Assembly (NCBI GenBank): GCA_039654915.1
Contig: CM077597.1
Span: 54,030,001 to 54,094,000, forward strand
From: Aquilaria yunnanensis
Taxonomy: Eukaryota > Streptophyta > Magnoliopsida > Malvales > Thymelaeaceae
DNA length: 64,000 bases
Direction of reading: 5' to 3'
Both the position numbers and the translations under genes were made by a program. How positions within the stretch are numbered: the stretch's first letter is position 1; every line of letters begins with the position of its first letter. This document shows positions 33,027 to 44,432 of the stretch, piece by piece. The notes beneath the pieces were generated by a model. It ran no database searches. It was given only the letters and a program-made list of their open reading frames with translations, and had not been told where the DNA came from.

Positions 33027-34265
33027 TATGGTATCCACATGAGCCTCTCGGGATCACCACGCTTCCACCACATCCCGGCAGATGCATTTCTCTTGCGCTC
33101 ACAGTGCTAGCTTGCGTCCTCCAAGGAATTGCAAGAGAAGAGTGTGGCTGCCCTTTTGGGAGGCTTGGGCACGGAGACCTGCAAATTTCTCACTAGAAGT
33201 TGTATTTATAGTGAGGCTCAACTTCCTGGCCTAATGGGTTTCAAAGCCCTAATCCAATTAGGCTTTAATTTCAGGCTTAATAATGGCTCAACTATTGGGC
33301 CCATTATTAATACGAAATTATTGTGAAACCAAAACCCAAATTATTAGCCCATGCACTCTAATGATCCAAATAGCTCTATGTGTGGGACCCAATAGGCTCT
33401 TATCACGTTGGCAATGATCATAAATCACATTTATGATCATAAGCAATGAGCGGTGTCTAGCAACACATCATTGCTACCTAAGTGACAACATTGTCGGTGA
33501 TTCGACTAAACCTTTATGATCATCACCGATATATGCCATTGTCCCTTTGTCCAAGATATCAAGACTAAGCACGAGACATGGAATGTGTCACTCTCGTATT
33601 GCCCAATCTTTGGTTTCTTCATTACCGAGTAGACCAACTTAAACTGATGACATTGATATTGTATATCAACTCATCCGAGCATGGCCATGCATTTTTCTAA
33701 GTCTGACTCTATCAAAGGGTCCGAAGATGTCACTCCCGTTACATAGGAGGGACAAATCCCATCTTGATCATACAAATCCCTCCGCATGATATGTGACATA
33801 CCCAATGACCTCCTTCAAGTTCACTCAGTTACGAGCAACAAAGGAAATTATCAAAATATGTGACTCACATGTAGGGAACCTTGATGATCTTAGGTCGAAG
33901 GACTACATATACCATGATAACTATGAGAATCACTTATGACGCTCATATAATGATCCATGAAGTGTTCTCATGGTGGGTCGGTCCAGTACACAAGGTCTCC
34001 AACTTGTACCCATATGTAGACTACATATCTCATATTAGTCTCCACATATGCTAGTCGTTATGTATTATTGTAACCCGCTCCACAATAATACTATACTAGG
34101 GATGTTTAAGAATATCATTATTCTAAGGTCACAATTATGTTTGTTACATTACGCAGAAACAAAACAACAAACATAATTGCTGGATTAATGCCTCAATAAA
34201 ATATCATGACTCATTGTGCAAAAATACAATCATCTCATGATTGGCTTTTGGGCACAACACTAACA
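33027..34265 (-). repeat. Second part of the split copia A solo LTR
   Basis: Begins with the duplicated TATGG followed by TATCCACATGAGCC and aligns with 46245-47484. On the minus strand a CTATAAATAC box near 33204-33213 is the probable LTR promoter core. No gene lies here. Confidence 0.92.
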
Positions 34266-34270
34266 CTAAG
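34266..34270. repeat. Target-site duplication CTAAG, right copy
   Basis: Matches 22410-22414. Confidence 0.93.
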
Positions 34271-34655
34271 GCCACTATGTACATGAGGGTGAGAAAGGTG
34301 GGTCAAATGTCCTCTATCAACTAATACATATATATACGTCCCAATATTCCACATTGGTCAAGCACTGCCATTCATCTTTTAAAGCACTATGGAGTTAGAG
34401 CTTGAGCAAAGATGCATTAGGAGGACCAAAGTTCTATGGTCGATGGTCTTTAGAGCCAAAAAGGTACACACACAGGTATAACCAGTGTAGCCATAATGCA
34501 AAACACATGCATGTCAACCACCATGTTATCAAACAGCATGCTTACCAAACACCGTGTGAAACATACAAAAAGAATTGGTTTTAATGCTTGTTTTGAACAA
34601 CTTTTATAATTAAATCCTTTTATTTTTCAATTTTGAAAAAGTATTTGGTGGAGTT
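34271..34655 (-). other. Leader of element T (part 2) with primer-site region
   Basis: Continuation of 21881-22414 across the nested insertion; no gene. Near 34645-34665 the minus strand reads GGCAACTCCACC, which resembles the GGCGACTCC(A/G)CTGGGG primer region of Tat/Ogre elements but is degraded. Confidence 0.4.
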
Positions 34656-34985
34656 GCCTCGACCTTGACAGCCCTTGAGGCACAGGTACAATTATTGGTA
34701 CTGCCTCACACCGATCCTTATGCTAGGGTTTAAGAAAAATAAAGTCACCATCTTAGTTTAAAATACGGTAAAAACCAATTAAAAACACAACTTGAGTCCA
34801 AATTGATGTAAAGGCAAAATTTGAATAAAAACTAGAGATTTTGGTTTCAAGGATTTGGTATGAGTTAGGAAGGTGTTAGGCACCCAAATCACCTGAAACA
34901 GGTTTTAAACAAGCAAAAATGAATTGTCAGTAACAAACAATGCTTGCATGTGTTAGATGTCAGACTAGAGTGATTCTAGCAAAGA
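34656..34985 (-). repeat. Truncated 5' LTR of element T
   Basis: Aligns with 14980-15310 (TAGGGTTTAAGAAAAATAA, GGAAGGTGTTAGGCACCCAA). The outer ~1.35 kb is missing: homology ends near 34985 and copia gag begins at ~35150. The 165 bp between are unassigned. Confidence 0.65.
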
Positions 34986-35149
34986 GGCAACGCAGAGGAT
35001 GGTTACGTGCCACCTTCTAGTGACACCCAATCACCATAGTCACCATGGAGTGATTTGCAAAAGAACCTGTAATCTATTGTTGAAATAATTTCTAGGTTTT
35101 GATGACCAGAGATTTAGTCTACTATTTATTTCCTTATTAATTTTTTGAT

Positions 35150-36110
35150 GTTTGGCTTTCCTTGTTGTTGCCACCATTTCATCCACTTTATTCTTTTTTC
35201 AACTTGGAAATATCAATCTATCATTAGCACCAAGAGTGAAGCTAAGCCATCTAGTGATGCACAACCAGCCACATCCGTTCAACAAATTACAATTCAAAAG
35301 TTGAATAGGTCAAATTCTGTTTTGTGGGCAAAGTCTATTATCTTCTATCTTAAGGGACTGGGAAGATATAAGAATGTTACTGAATGTACTCCTAAGATGA
35401 TGTGACATAGCTTGAGATCTTGGAACAACGTGACAACCAAATTATGACCAACCTTTGGAATACCATGGAGCTGAACATGGTAGACATATGTCAACATGCG
35501 AACATGGCTAAGGACTTATAGGAGTATTTGTGACTTCTTTTTTCCAGTGATGGTACACATATTTATGATTTGTTTGTGGAATTGTTTGAGTGTGAGCAAG
35601 GAGAAAAGAGCCGTACAAAGTACCTTTCCAAAATTAAGAATTTGTTCAAAGAGCATCTGGTTGCCCAACCAATGCTAATTGATGCAAATGAAATTTGAAA
35701 ACAAAAGGATGAGTTGTTTGTGATGAGATTCCTTGCTGGATTAAGACTAGAATATGAGCTAATTTATGCTCAGATACTAGGAGGCATAGAATTTTCATCA
35801 CTTGCTAAAGTATATTTATGTGTCTCTTGAACTTTGAAAGAACCTATGCAAAACATGAGTAGTGATAAATCTACATTGGTTGTTCAAAGTGGTAGAAGAG
35901 GTAACTGAGGACCTGGTAATGGTCATAGTAGCTGAGGTGCTTAAAGAGGATGAGGTAGAGGAGGCTTGAGAACATGTAATCATTATGGCAAGGATGGCCA
36001 TGTTGGTGATTTTTGTTGGGAATTACATCCTCACCTTTGATGAAAACCTTCTCATTTTGCTAATGTGATGGAAGCATCCAATAGCTCACCTTCAATGAGT
36101 AAGAAGTGAA
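35150..36110 (+). pseudogene. Copia element B gag remnant
   Basis: Reads IQKLNRSNSVLWAKSIIFYL then, across shifts, DLFVELFECEQGEKSRTKYL, KDELFVMRFLAGLRLEYELI and a Gly/Arg-rich tail before CNHYGKDGHVGDFC. The last is a CCHC knuckle in which the second Cys is Tyr. Many stops; dead. Confidence 0.78.
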
Positions 36111-36179
36111 GATTAAAATGATTTCTAGTTAGAAGTATGCAAATTTCATCCAGTAGCAAGTAGCCAAACAAGTAGCCAC

Positions 36180-37414
36180 ACCTACTGCATTGCTTGCCCA
36201 CCTAGGTAATCATACTGCTTGCATATTGGCCTCTGTTAAACCTTGGGTTATAGATTAAGGTGCCACTGATGATATTACGGGAACACCTATGCTATTTGAC
36301 CAAATCATTCCTGTTTCAGTATCACACCGACTCACTATTGCTAATAGATCCAAGACTTGTATAACTGGAGTTAGGACTTCATTTCCTACTTCATCATTTA
36401 CATTGCCATCTAATTTGTATATTCTAAAATTTCCCTTCAATTTAATTTCTATTACTAAGCTAACAAAATTTGAGGATGAAGAAGACAATTAGCAGAATGC
36501 ATGAGTCTAGTGATTTTTACTACTTTGATACAAGTTGTTCCCCAACTTCTTTCTCAGTTATTGCTTCCCCCCTTAAATTCGTAGTCACCTTAAGCATTCT
36601 TCCATGCAAAAACTAAAGAAAATGGTCCTCAATTTAAATTTGACTCATAATATTGATTGTCAATCTTGTCAACTTAGGAAACATCATTGTGTCCCTTTTC
36701 CATCTAGAGTTAGCTCCTTTACATTAGTTCATTAAAATTTTTGGGGTCCATGTCATGTTTCATTAAAACTTGGTTATCATTACTTCATGATTTTTATTGA
36801 TGATTGGTTTAGAATGACATGGGTTTAATTAATTGAAGAATGATTTGAATTAAATTATATATTTCAGTCTTTCTGTTATGAAATCAAAAATTAGTTTGAT
36901 ATGCCAATTTGTGTTTCTCATGAGTGATAATGCTAAAGAATATTTTTGTGAGGCTTTTATATCATATATTAAAAATTGTGGTATAATTCACCGATCTTCT
37001 TGTTGTTACACACCATAGCAAAATGTTGTTGCTAAAACAAAATTTTGGCATCTTGTACAGGTTGCTCAAACTTTCTTGATTGACATGAAGGTGCCAAAGG
37101 AATTTTGGAATGATGCTATTCTCACAACTTGTCATCTTACTAATAGGATGCCACATTCTACTCTCAATGCTCCAATTCCTTATGCCATGCTATTTCTTCA
37201 TTATTCTTTATTTCCTCTACCATTTCGTATTTTTTGGATGTGTTTGTTTTGTTAATCAATTTTAAACTGCGGTAGACTCGTGCGCCTAAATGTATTTTCC
37301 TTGGTTACTCGAGGTCACAAAAAGGTTATTGCTACTATAGTCCCTCATTCAAATTTTTTTTTGTCTATGCTTATGTCACATTCTTTGAAAACACAACATA
37401 CTTTCTAAAAAATG
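36180..37414 (+). pseudogene. Copia element B protease-integrase remnant
   Basis: KPWVIDxGATDDITG is the protease site with a stop where Ser of DSG is expected. Then SNLYILKFPFNLISITKL, an integrase with IFxxFIDDWFR, DNAKEYFCEAF (second Asp), and a decayed TPxQNVVAK motif where GVAER with the Glu should be. FWNDAILTTCHLTNRMP follows and RAPKCIFLGYSRSQKGYCYY ends before the Mutator-like insertion at 37424. Confidence 0.82.
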
Positions 37415-37423
37415 AAGATGTAA
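37415..37423. repeat. 9-bp target-site duplication AAGATGTAA, left copy
   Basis: Identical to 45619-45627; nine bases is the usual Mutator-superfamily duplication length. Confidence 0.93.
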
Positions 37424-37566
37424 GGCCTAAATACTCAAATCACCCCTCAGCTTTAAGGAATAGGTCATTTAGTCCCCTACACTTTTTTGGGGTTTTAATT
37501 AAGCCCTAAACTTTCATCATGAGGAAACTTTACTCCATTAACCTAGAAACTCACTCATATGGATGC
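37424..37566 (+). repeat. Left terminal inverted repeat of the MULE
   Basis: GGCCTAAATACTCAAATCAC onward pairs with the reverse complement of 45478-45618; shared blocks include CTTTTTTGGGGT, CTTTCATCAT and CTTTACTCCATTAAC. A few small gaps. Confidence 0.93.
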
Positions 37567-37779
37567 ACATGGGTGGGCATCATGCAATTAACATTCTTTT
37601 ACTAAATAGAGTTGATGGTGGGAGTTTGTAGTTGAGGGCATAAATTCCCAAACTTGTGAGGAACCTTAATTTGCAAATCATAACCATTTTGGAATTTTAG
37701 TGAAATTCATTGGTGTACTAAATTATGTCAAACTAGGAATCAACGTCAGAGGGAAGTTCGCAAGAGTATTTAGAATTGA

Positions 37780-38302
37780 ATGAGAAAAACAATGGTGTTC
37801 ATATACCGTAAATGTAGAGTGAAGACTATCCAATTTGTGGCAACAGGAGACAATGAGGATTGAGGCTGATGGTTCTTGAAGTGTGGAAACTTCATGGCTT
37901 GCGTGTGGATAACATGGATGACACCCAGCAATTACCTATTAGGTGACATTGTGCAAGAAAGGACAACTTTTTTTTAATGGATTTACTATCCTTTTAGTGA
38001 TTGTGAAACAGCAATGATAAGACTATTAAGATGAAAAGAGAAGAAATTGGAGCTAGAGTTTTGAAATTGAAGATCAAGAGTAAGGACTTAAAGGCCAAGT
38101 GTTGTTCGGTAGAAGCTGAAATTTTGAAGTTAAAGCTGCAGATTAAGGAATTGGATGTAGAGATGAATTCAAGGGCAGAGAAATAGAACTGAAGCACAAA
38201 GAGGAGATGGTTGAAGTCCAGAGGTAGCTTAACCAAGTCAGTGTATACATGTGGGGATTACTTGGATTGCTGGTGATTATAATTGGCAGTAGGTTTTTTT
38301 GA
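37780..38302 (+). pseudogene. Possible GRF-type zinc-finger / coiled-coil / membrane-anchor gene in the MULE
   Basis: After frame adjustment the plus strand reads RKCRVKTIQFVATGDNED, WFLKCGNF and a CVWITWMD-like segment, resembling the Cys/Gly-Arg-Phe (GRF) zinc-binding pattern. From 38031 an uninterrupted frame has alternating Lys/Glu/Leu (EAEILKLKLQIKELD), a likely coiled coil. After a shift, MWGLLGLLVIIIGSRFF at 38249-38299 is a short hydrophobic end followed by a stop. This three-part plan is common in plant GRF-domain proteins carried by transposons. Stops and shifts indicate a dead copy. The zinc-finger part is the weakest call. Confidence 0.42.
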
Positions 38303-39020
38303 GTATTTTTGTGGACGTTCGCATGTTGCAATTAGGTGTGCTTGTAATAGTAGGTAGTATATGGTGTGTTGGTGTGTACGAATATGGTTTTGTTACGGTG
38401 TAGCTAGTATAAATGGCCCAAAACATTGTGAAAGTATGCCAAGTGTTATATGGATGCATGGTGAAAGTGTGCCAATTATTTTGATGTGGTGTCAATTTGC
38501 AAGTACTAGTCTCCCATTCACATTTTCAATCATGGTTCAATCTTTGAACACAGAGTATCCATACAATACTAAAATTTGTCAGTAATTGGAATCCTAAAAG
38601 TGATAGTTTCCCAAGTATTCATACAACACCAAAAGTAGAGTTTACGTTGTCTAAACATAAAGGATAGCAATACCAACACTAGCATAAGTTCACTGTATAT
38701 ACCCTAAGAATTGATTCCAAATGAAGCAGTCACAAAAACCAAAATAACCCAGACATATAGTTTTCATTTCCAAAAAATAGTTTGCTTTATGAACAAAAGG
38801 CATGATGTTGGCCATCATTACTATCTTCCCTACTGCTAGTAGCTTCTATCTCACTAAGTGCGGGGCCTCATTTTTACTGTCTTCCTTAACTTCTATTGAC
38901 CATATGAACTGCTATAGGTGGATGAAATTTTACTTGCTACTTTCCTCCCCTAACTAGCAGCCCTTCCTAACTATTGTTGGATCCCAGAACTGAGGGTGGG
39001 ATTAGCCTGACATTAATGAA
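38303..39020. other. MULE interior without recognised gene
   Basis: No supported reading frame. The sequence between the plus-strand GRF-like gene and the minus-strand transposase end would contain both 3' ends. Confidence 0.4.
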
Positions 39021-42000
39021 TTAGTGAGCATAAATTACAATGTTTTGTAAGTAGAAAAGAGTGAGTAGATTGATAATGTTTATAGCCTTTGTTAGGCAAG
39101 TCCTCTGATTGTGGGTTTTACTCCCACAAATACCACAATGCATGATCCTACTGTGTCTATTAACCTTTGTGCTTGATTTACTTGACCAATTTATTTTCCT
39201 AATCCTATTAGTCTTTGGCTTCCCTGGCATATACCTATGGATATGGCAACAAAGGACCTAGCCCAATGTCTTCCTATAACTCCTGACTTGGCATTGGTTG
39301 GGTGGCATAGTTGTATGCTAACATGGACATTTCCTTCCTGAACCAATGACTTAGGTTGTCCTTTTGGTCTTCCCTCTTACTTAGAATTGCCCTTACTGCA
39401 TGAACACATGGTACTCCAGATTTTGGCCAACGAAGACATGTGCAGCTCTTGTTGCCAAGCTTAACAACGTGGGATACACGGCCCAAACTAACTTCACATC
39501 CATCATCACCATTCCACTTCAAGATCCATTTATAACGCTCACCAGTCTTCCACTCTAGAATACCAGTAATGTTCTTTTTGTATTCACACTTTTATCTTGC
39601 AGCAAACAATCTTCTGTTAGTTGTTATCTTTATTATATAGCTCTTTATTTCTTCAAGCATGGAAGTGATAGGCTTACTCCTTGTAGCAAGTATGACAAAG
39701 TTAAAGGTCTTAATCCTGTTATTATCAGTAGTGTCAACCTTAATTGCATGGTTGAAGTATGCTTTACACCAACTCCTAGGATTCTTAATGATAAGTGATT
39801 CTGCAGCTCTTGGTTGCAATTTCTCAATTGCCTCAAGCTACCTATTCAAGGCATACTCATTTGGTACCTTGGCAACTACATAAAAAGCTTACTTCATTGT
39901 TTCCCGATGTAGTCACAATGCTAGTTGCTATAAATGTGTCTTGCACATAAATGATGCTCTACACTAGGAAGAAGCTTAGTAAATACATTGAGTAGTCCCT
40001 GTTGGTGTGGTTCAGAGAACATTGTTAGCAAATACACTTAGTAAGTACAATGTCAAAAAAATTTTTAAAAAAGTGAAAATATATGCACCTTTTTTATTTG
40101 TTTGACATAAAGCACCAACCATCACCATCTAATGTTCCTATATCAATTTTCATATGCCCTAGATACCATCGCCAGTAATCAATGGACTCTACCTTCACCA
40201 TTGGCCAAGCATTGGGTACATTTAGTTGTTTGCTTTATTGCCCATGGTAGTCAATAGTTTCCCCATAACAATACCCTTAAAAAAACATCCATCCAACCCT
40301 AGGTAAGGCCGTCATTCCTCTAGAAAATGCCTCCATATAGAATCAAAGCACACATAAAAGTTTTTGAACAAGGGAACTGTGCTATCAAAACTATGCTCCA
40401 CCTCCAGATCAACACTACTGCCAAGATTTTAAGCCAACAAAGCATGAACATAGTCAAGCAATTTTGCATACTTCACCTCCATAGTTCTTTTTAGTTTCTT
40501 AAGAACTCTTGCTTTGGGTTTTTTGCATTAACTTTTGTGCACATCAATCTACAATTCACACATAATGGTCTGAGCAAGGAAATTGGGCTTGATTGCTGGG
40601 TGTGCACATATTAGGTACTCATATGTTCTTGCTATCCATTGGTCTCTGGTTCTGCCAAGCTTAAACAATTTTGTGCATCATGAGTGGAAATGTAGGTCTT
40701 CATAAAGAAGTACTTCTTGTTTAGGTGCTCCTTATAAGCCACATGTAGTCCCCAAGGACAAGTTGTGCCTTTATAGCACACCCTCACACATTTGGACTCA
40801 TTTTTAAGGTATGTGTAATCACGTTTCTCTTGGATACTGATAGCCGAAGGACTATCGCCTCCGCCTGGCCGAACTCCCTGCCACCAGAATGGCCAGGAGA
40901 TCTGGCGTTACCCGGAAAAAGGTGGGATCACACACCTCGGAGAAAATCCGAAGAGCCCAAGCTCGGCATGCCAGGAAACCTGAGGATACTATCAGCCCCC
41001 CCGAGGATAGTAAACGGACCGCCTTCGGAAAGTGGCACCAGCTAGGGCGGGCCGAACATGATCTTCCCGAAGGCGGAACTCCCTGGATCTGGGAACCCCC
41101 GAACTAGGGGCAGGTTTCCCAAAGTCTCACAGTCCGTACTACAGTACGACCTCACCCAGGGACCTCGGGAGTACGGCAGGAGCATTTAAGGAAGCCTCTG
41201 ACATGTCGCCCACAGACGTCACAAGCCGCCTCAAATGGCGCTCTGACACGCCGACACCATCAAAATCACATCATGGCCCGTCTCAGCTCAAGGCTCAAGG
41301 AAGCCTGCCACCAGCTACTTGTCCTCTACGCCCAGACATTCAGAGAACATCCGACCGAACACGTGTCACAATCTGAACGGGCTGGACACCTCTATAAATA
41401 TCAGGGGAAAACACCCTGGCAAACGGTTGGCAAAGATCCTGACTCCTCACCCTGAGAAAACACGACCAGGTGAGTTCACTAAACCCCTCAGTGCTATTCC
41501 CTCTGCCTTCTCTCAGCACCACTGACTTGGGCGTCGGAGGCTCCTCCCCGGAAAAACACCCCGGGGACCTCCTAACCCACTTTTTCTGAACATCTCAGGC
41601 ACTCTCCCTTGGGCAAACCGGCCACCAGGCATTCTTCCTCTCCTGGAGTCCCTCCATCAGTCACCATGACTACCAACGATGAAGCCCCCGGGCATCAGAT
41701 ACAATACTTTGTCAATGCCCTCTTAAACTATTAGTGATCTATGAACACCATATCCACTGAGAATTTCACCTTCTTCTTCACTCACATATAAGCTAGCATC
41801 ATCTGAGTTGCCTAACCCTTCCACATCATCACCAGCATACTTATCCTCACCAACATCATCCTTTTTCTCATTATCCCCTAAAACAAAAGTAAAACCCATG
41901 TTTGTTTTCCTCTTAATAGAACTGATAAAAAAGAACCTATGGACAACATCCATTCCTATTTTTAACTCTTCATCACCTCATGGACATAGAGATGCATCTA

Positions 42001-42484
42001 AGCCTTCCAATTCCTCCTCACACTATCTTCCTAGACCTACTCCTTCTTCTTCATCAACATCACTTTCTAAACTACTGTGGTCAGCTTCCTCATAACTATC
42101 CACAGCATATTCTCTTGCCTTTGTGGTGGTCCCCTCTACTTGGTCATCCAACAATTTCTTATGTGACCTTAACCAATGAACATTATATTCAACATATACA
42201 TCTGCCTTCAAATTCATACTTACAAGTGAAAACATAGCCAATATTGCACCATCAACACTGGTGCAATTCAATCCAAAATCAAGGGACTTAGTAAGGTCCT
42301 TATGGTAAACATTAGTCAAGTCCTCATCCTCATAACCCAACTCATGTAGCACTACCTAATGACCATTGACGTAACCTATTCTTCTCCACTTTGATTACAA
42401 ATGCGCAATGGTTTAAGTACATTTTAATTGGCTCCTTCACAAAAATCCCACCATGAAAAATCTTAATTTCACTACGTTAGACAT
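39021..42484 (-). pseudogene. MuDR-type transposase of the MULE, split by a solo LTR
   Basis: Minus-strand order: HGGIFVKEPIKMYLN and LHELGYEDEDLTNVYHKD at the N-terminus (42484-42290), ADVYVEYNVHWL, an acidic linker (DASLYVSEEEGEILSGYG), then beyond the LTR the DNA-binding part KCVRVCYKGTTCPWGLHV and FFMKTYISTH (~40820-40680). The DDE region follows with LGLDGCFFKG and MGKLLTTMGNKANN (~40340-40240). The C-terminal part has SKPITSMLEEIKSYI, the SWIM zinc finger CTCLRWPKSGVPCVHAVRAI (39430-39372) and a knuckle CGICGSKTHNQRTC near 39130. Numerous stops and shifts; inactive. The ATG at 42482-42484 follows a plausible splice acceptor. Confidence 0.88.
40838..41697 (+). mobile_element. Solo gypsy LTR (860 bp), related to element G LTR
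   Basis: TGATAGCCGAAGG ... GGGCATCA bounded by GATAC duplications (40833-40837, 41698-41702). It shares with the element G LTR the C-run near 41000, ACGGCAGGAGCATTTAAGG and the CTCTATAAATA box (41393-41400), but is diverged and ~90 bp longer, so it is another subfamily. It lies inside the MULE transposase. Confidence 0.93.
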
Positions 42485-42491
42485 TTGCAAG

Positions 42492-44286
42492 CTGAAAATC
42501 AAATGTTACACATAAAAATATCTTTATTTCCATCATAATGCACAAACATATTTTGAACAAAATCACAAAATAAAAATCATAAACCAACCATAACATCATT
42601 GCTTGATTTGGGTTTTAATGCACATATTGCCATTGTTCAACAACAATGTTACTTACTCCGGGATAGTCCAGTTATGGTGCCAAAATTGTGCATTTAAAAC
42701 TCCAAGGGTTGGTATGTTCTGTAGGCCATTAGAATAATACCCTTAGTGTGCATACCCAAGTGGCCCTGTTGAGCACTATGTAAATACATGTATATTGGTC
42801 TAACCATAACACACATATTTACATTTATGCACACTATGGCAGATAAGAAGGAAAACACTAGCACAAGTCTTAGTTTTGGCTTCCACACATTAAGTAATCT
42901 TATTAAGCGTAAGTGACCAACCACTGCACCTAAAACTTCTTCCAAAAAACTTTATTAATCAAGTAGAACTTAGAGCAAACCAAGGAATTTTGTTTTACAT
43001 CAATAGCCCAACTATGGACCAAGTTATGGATTTTTTAAGCTGGTTACAAAATTCTGACCAAATGAACAGTAACTTAGCCAATTTTGCAACGTCATATCTT
43101 TGGTTACAAGGCTCCTAATTCAAAAATTCAAAATTTTAGTTCAACCTCTAAATGTGCTCTAGATGTGGTCCAAATTTCATAGTGAGATTCCTTCTACACA
43201 GGGAGATATATAACTTTAAGTGCAGAGTCAAAATTTTGGTCACTTTATGACCATTTTTCCCATACAATATTTTATAAGTGTGTAGACACTTCATTCACAA
43301 GGGGAAAGCCCTCTAAAGCTACCCCATATATGTCCAATACACATGGGAAATACATTTTCTTTCATCTAGTAACTTTATGTGGCCAAAACAGAATTTACAA
43401 GTAAGTAGCCTATCATTCACACTTAGGCAGCTTTGCACCACATAACATACATAGCCAAAACATTACTCAAATGTTCACATACTTATCTCATTTTACATAC
43501 ACTACATGTGCATGCATACATGCACTGCATAATGGTCTTAACTCAACTAAATATGCACCCTAAGTTACAGGAGTGCCTGAGACACAATAGACTCCAGAAT
43601 AGGATGCTAGATAGCTACTACATAACACAATAAGCACCATCATTAAAAATACCAAATGTGCTCCTAAAATCACCAAACCTTCTAGATCATAAATAGAAAC
43701 ATAGAAGTTAAAAATAAATAAAATTTTATATCAAAAGTCAAACCACAAAGGTCAGTTTAATGTAATCTTTTTGCTGGACTTGAAATAACAGAATTGAGGG
43801 GAGTAAGTTTCATTGAGAAACTTAGTAAGGATAGCACTTGGATTCAATAGGCAACGTAACCATCATCAAAACATGCATCCAAAGACACTAAAACACAAAA
43901 CCACAATTCATATAGACAAGATATAGCAACCAAATGGAGCAGCCATTCACAACCAACAAACACATGAAATTCAACAACAACATAAACCATAGGTTAGTCC
44001 ATAAAACATGCAATAAACTTAAGTATATCACTATGACAGCCCTCCTAAAGCTAATGCTTGGTCTTAGGAGGATTTTAACACCAGTTAGTACTAACTTTGG
44101 GCTCTAGAAACCCTCACTTCACTGCCATCATTGTGCACTTCACACTAGGTCACAAAACCTTCAATAAGTGCACTTCCCTCACTAAGCTTGGTTCATCAAA
44201 CTCATCGCTCTCTTCCAAGCTTAGCCCTAACTCCATGGATGCTTCAAAATATAGTAAACAATCCATCTGAGCAAGAAAACCCTTAC
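42492..44286 (-). other. Possible large 5' intron of the MULE transposase gene
   Basis: Minus strand: donor ATCAAG|GTAAGGG at 44286 and acceptor TTGATTTTCAG|C ending at 42492, eight bases before the candidate start codon. Between them no coding sequence is recognised. Inferred only from splice consensus. Confidence 0.3.
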
Positions 44287-44419
44287 CTTGATAGGTATTC
44301 TAAAATTGGAGCTTGATCCTAGGTGCACTCAAGCAATAACATCAAATAGCTTCCAATTGTGCTTCCCTGACTTCAATTGCAAGTAGTTTTGAGTTTGAAG
44401 GTATGGTGGCTATGGATGA

Positions 44420-44432
44420 AGTATATAGGAGG
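44420..44432 (-). promoter_or_regulatory. Possible TATA box of the MULE transposase gene
   Basis: Minus strand CCTCCTATATACTTC, ~140 bp upstream of the possible splice donor. Confidence 0.3.

Larger units (their letters stand above)
22415..34265 (-). mobile_element. Solo LTR of the copia A family, split by a gypsy element
   Basis: The sequence 22415-22596 plus 33032-34265 is one LTR of 1416 bp in reverse orientation (plus strand TGTTGGGTTTCGGGAGCC ... CACAACACTAACA). It is flanked by CTAAG duplications and has no internal copia sequence, so it is the product of LTR-LTR recombination. It aligns with the uninterrupted solo LTR at 46071-47484. The gypsy element is inserted at TATGG. Confidence 0.93.
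14980..34985 (-). mobile_element. Ogre/Tat-like gag-only LTR element (element T), split by nested insertions
   Basis: The 3' LTR is 14980-16680 and a partial 5' LTR is 34656-34985; both read on the minus strand. Subtracting the nested block 22415-34270 leaves an interior of about 6.1 kb holding a leader, a gag relic (20660-21880), ~2 kb of unrecognised DNA and minisatellites. No protease, RT, RNase H or integrase is seen, although the gag is of the Tat type whose complete members carry pol. The element is therefore probably non-autonomous. It lies inside element 2; the other junction was lost with the 5' LTR. Confidence 0.65.
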
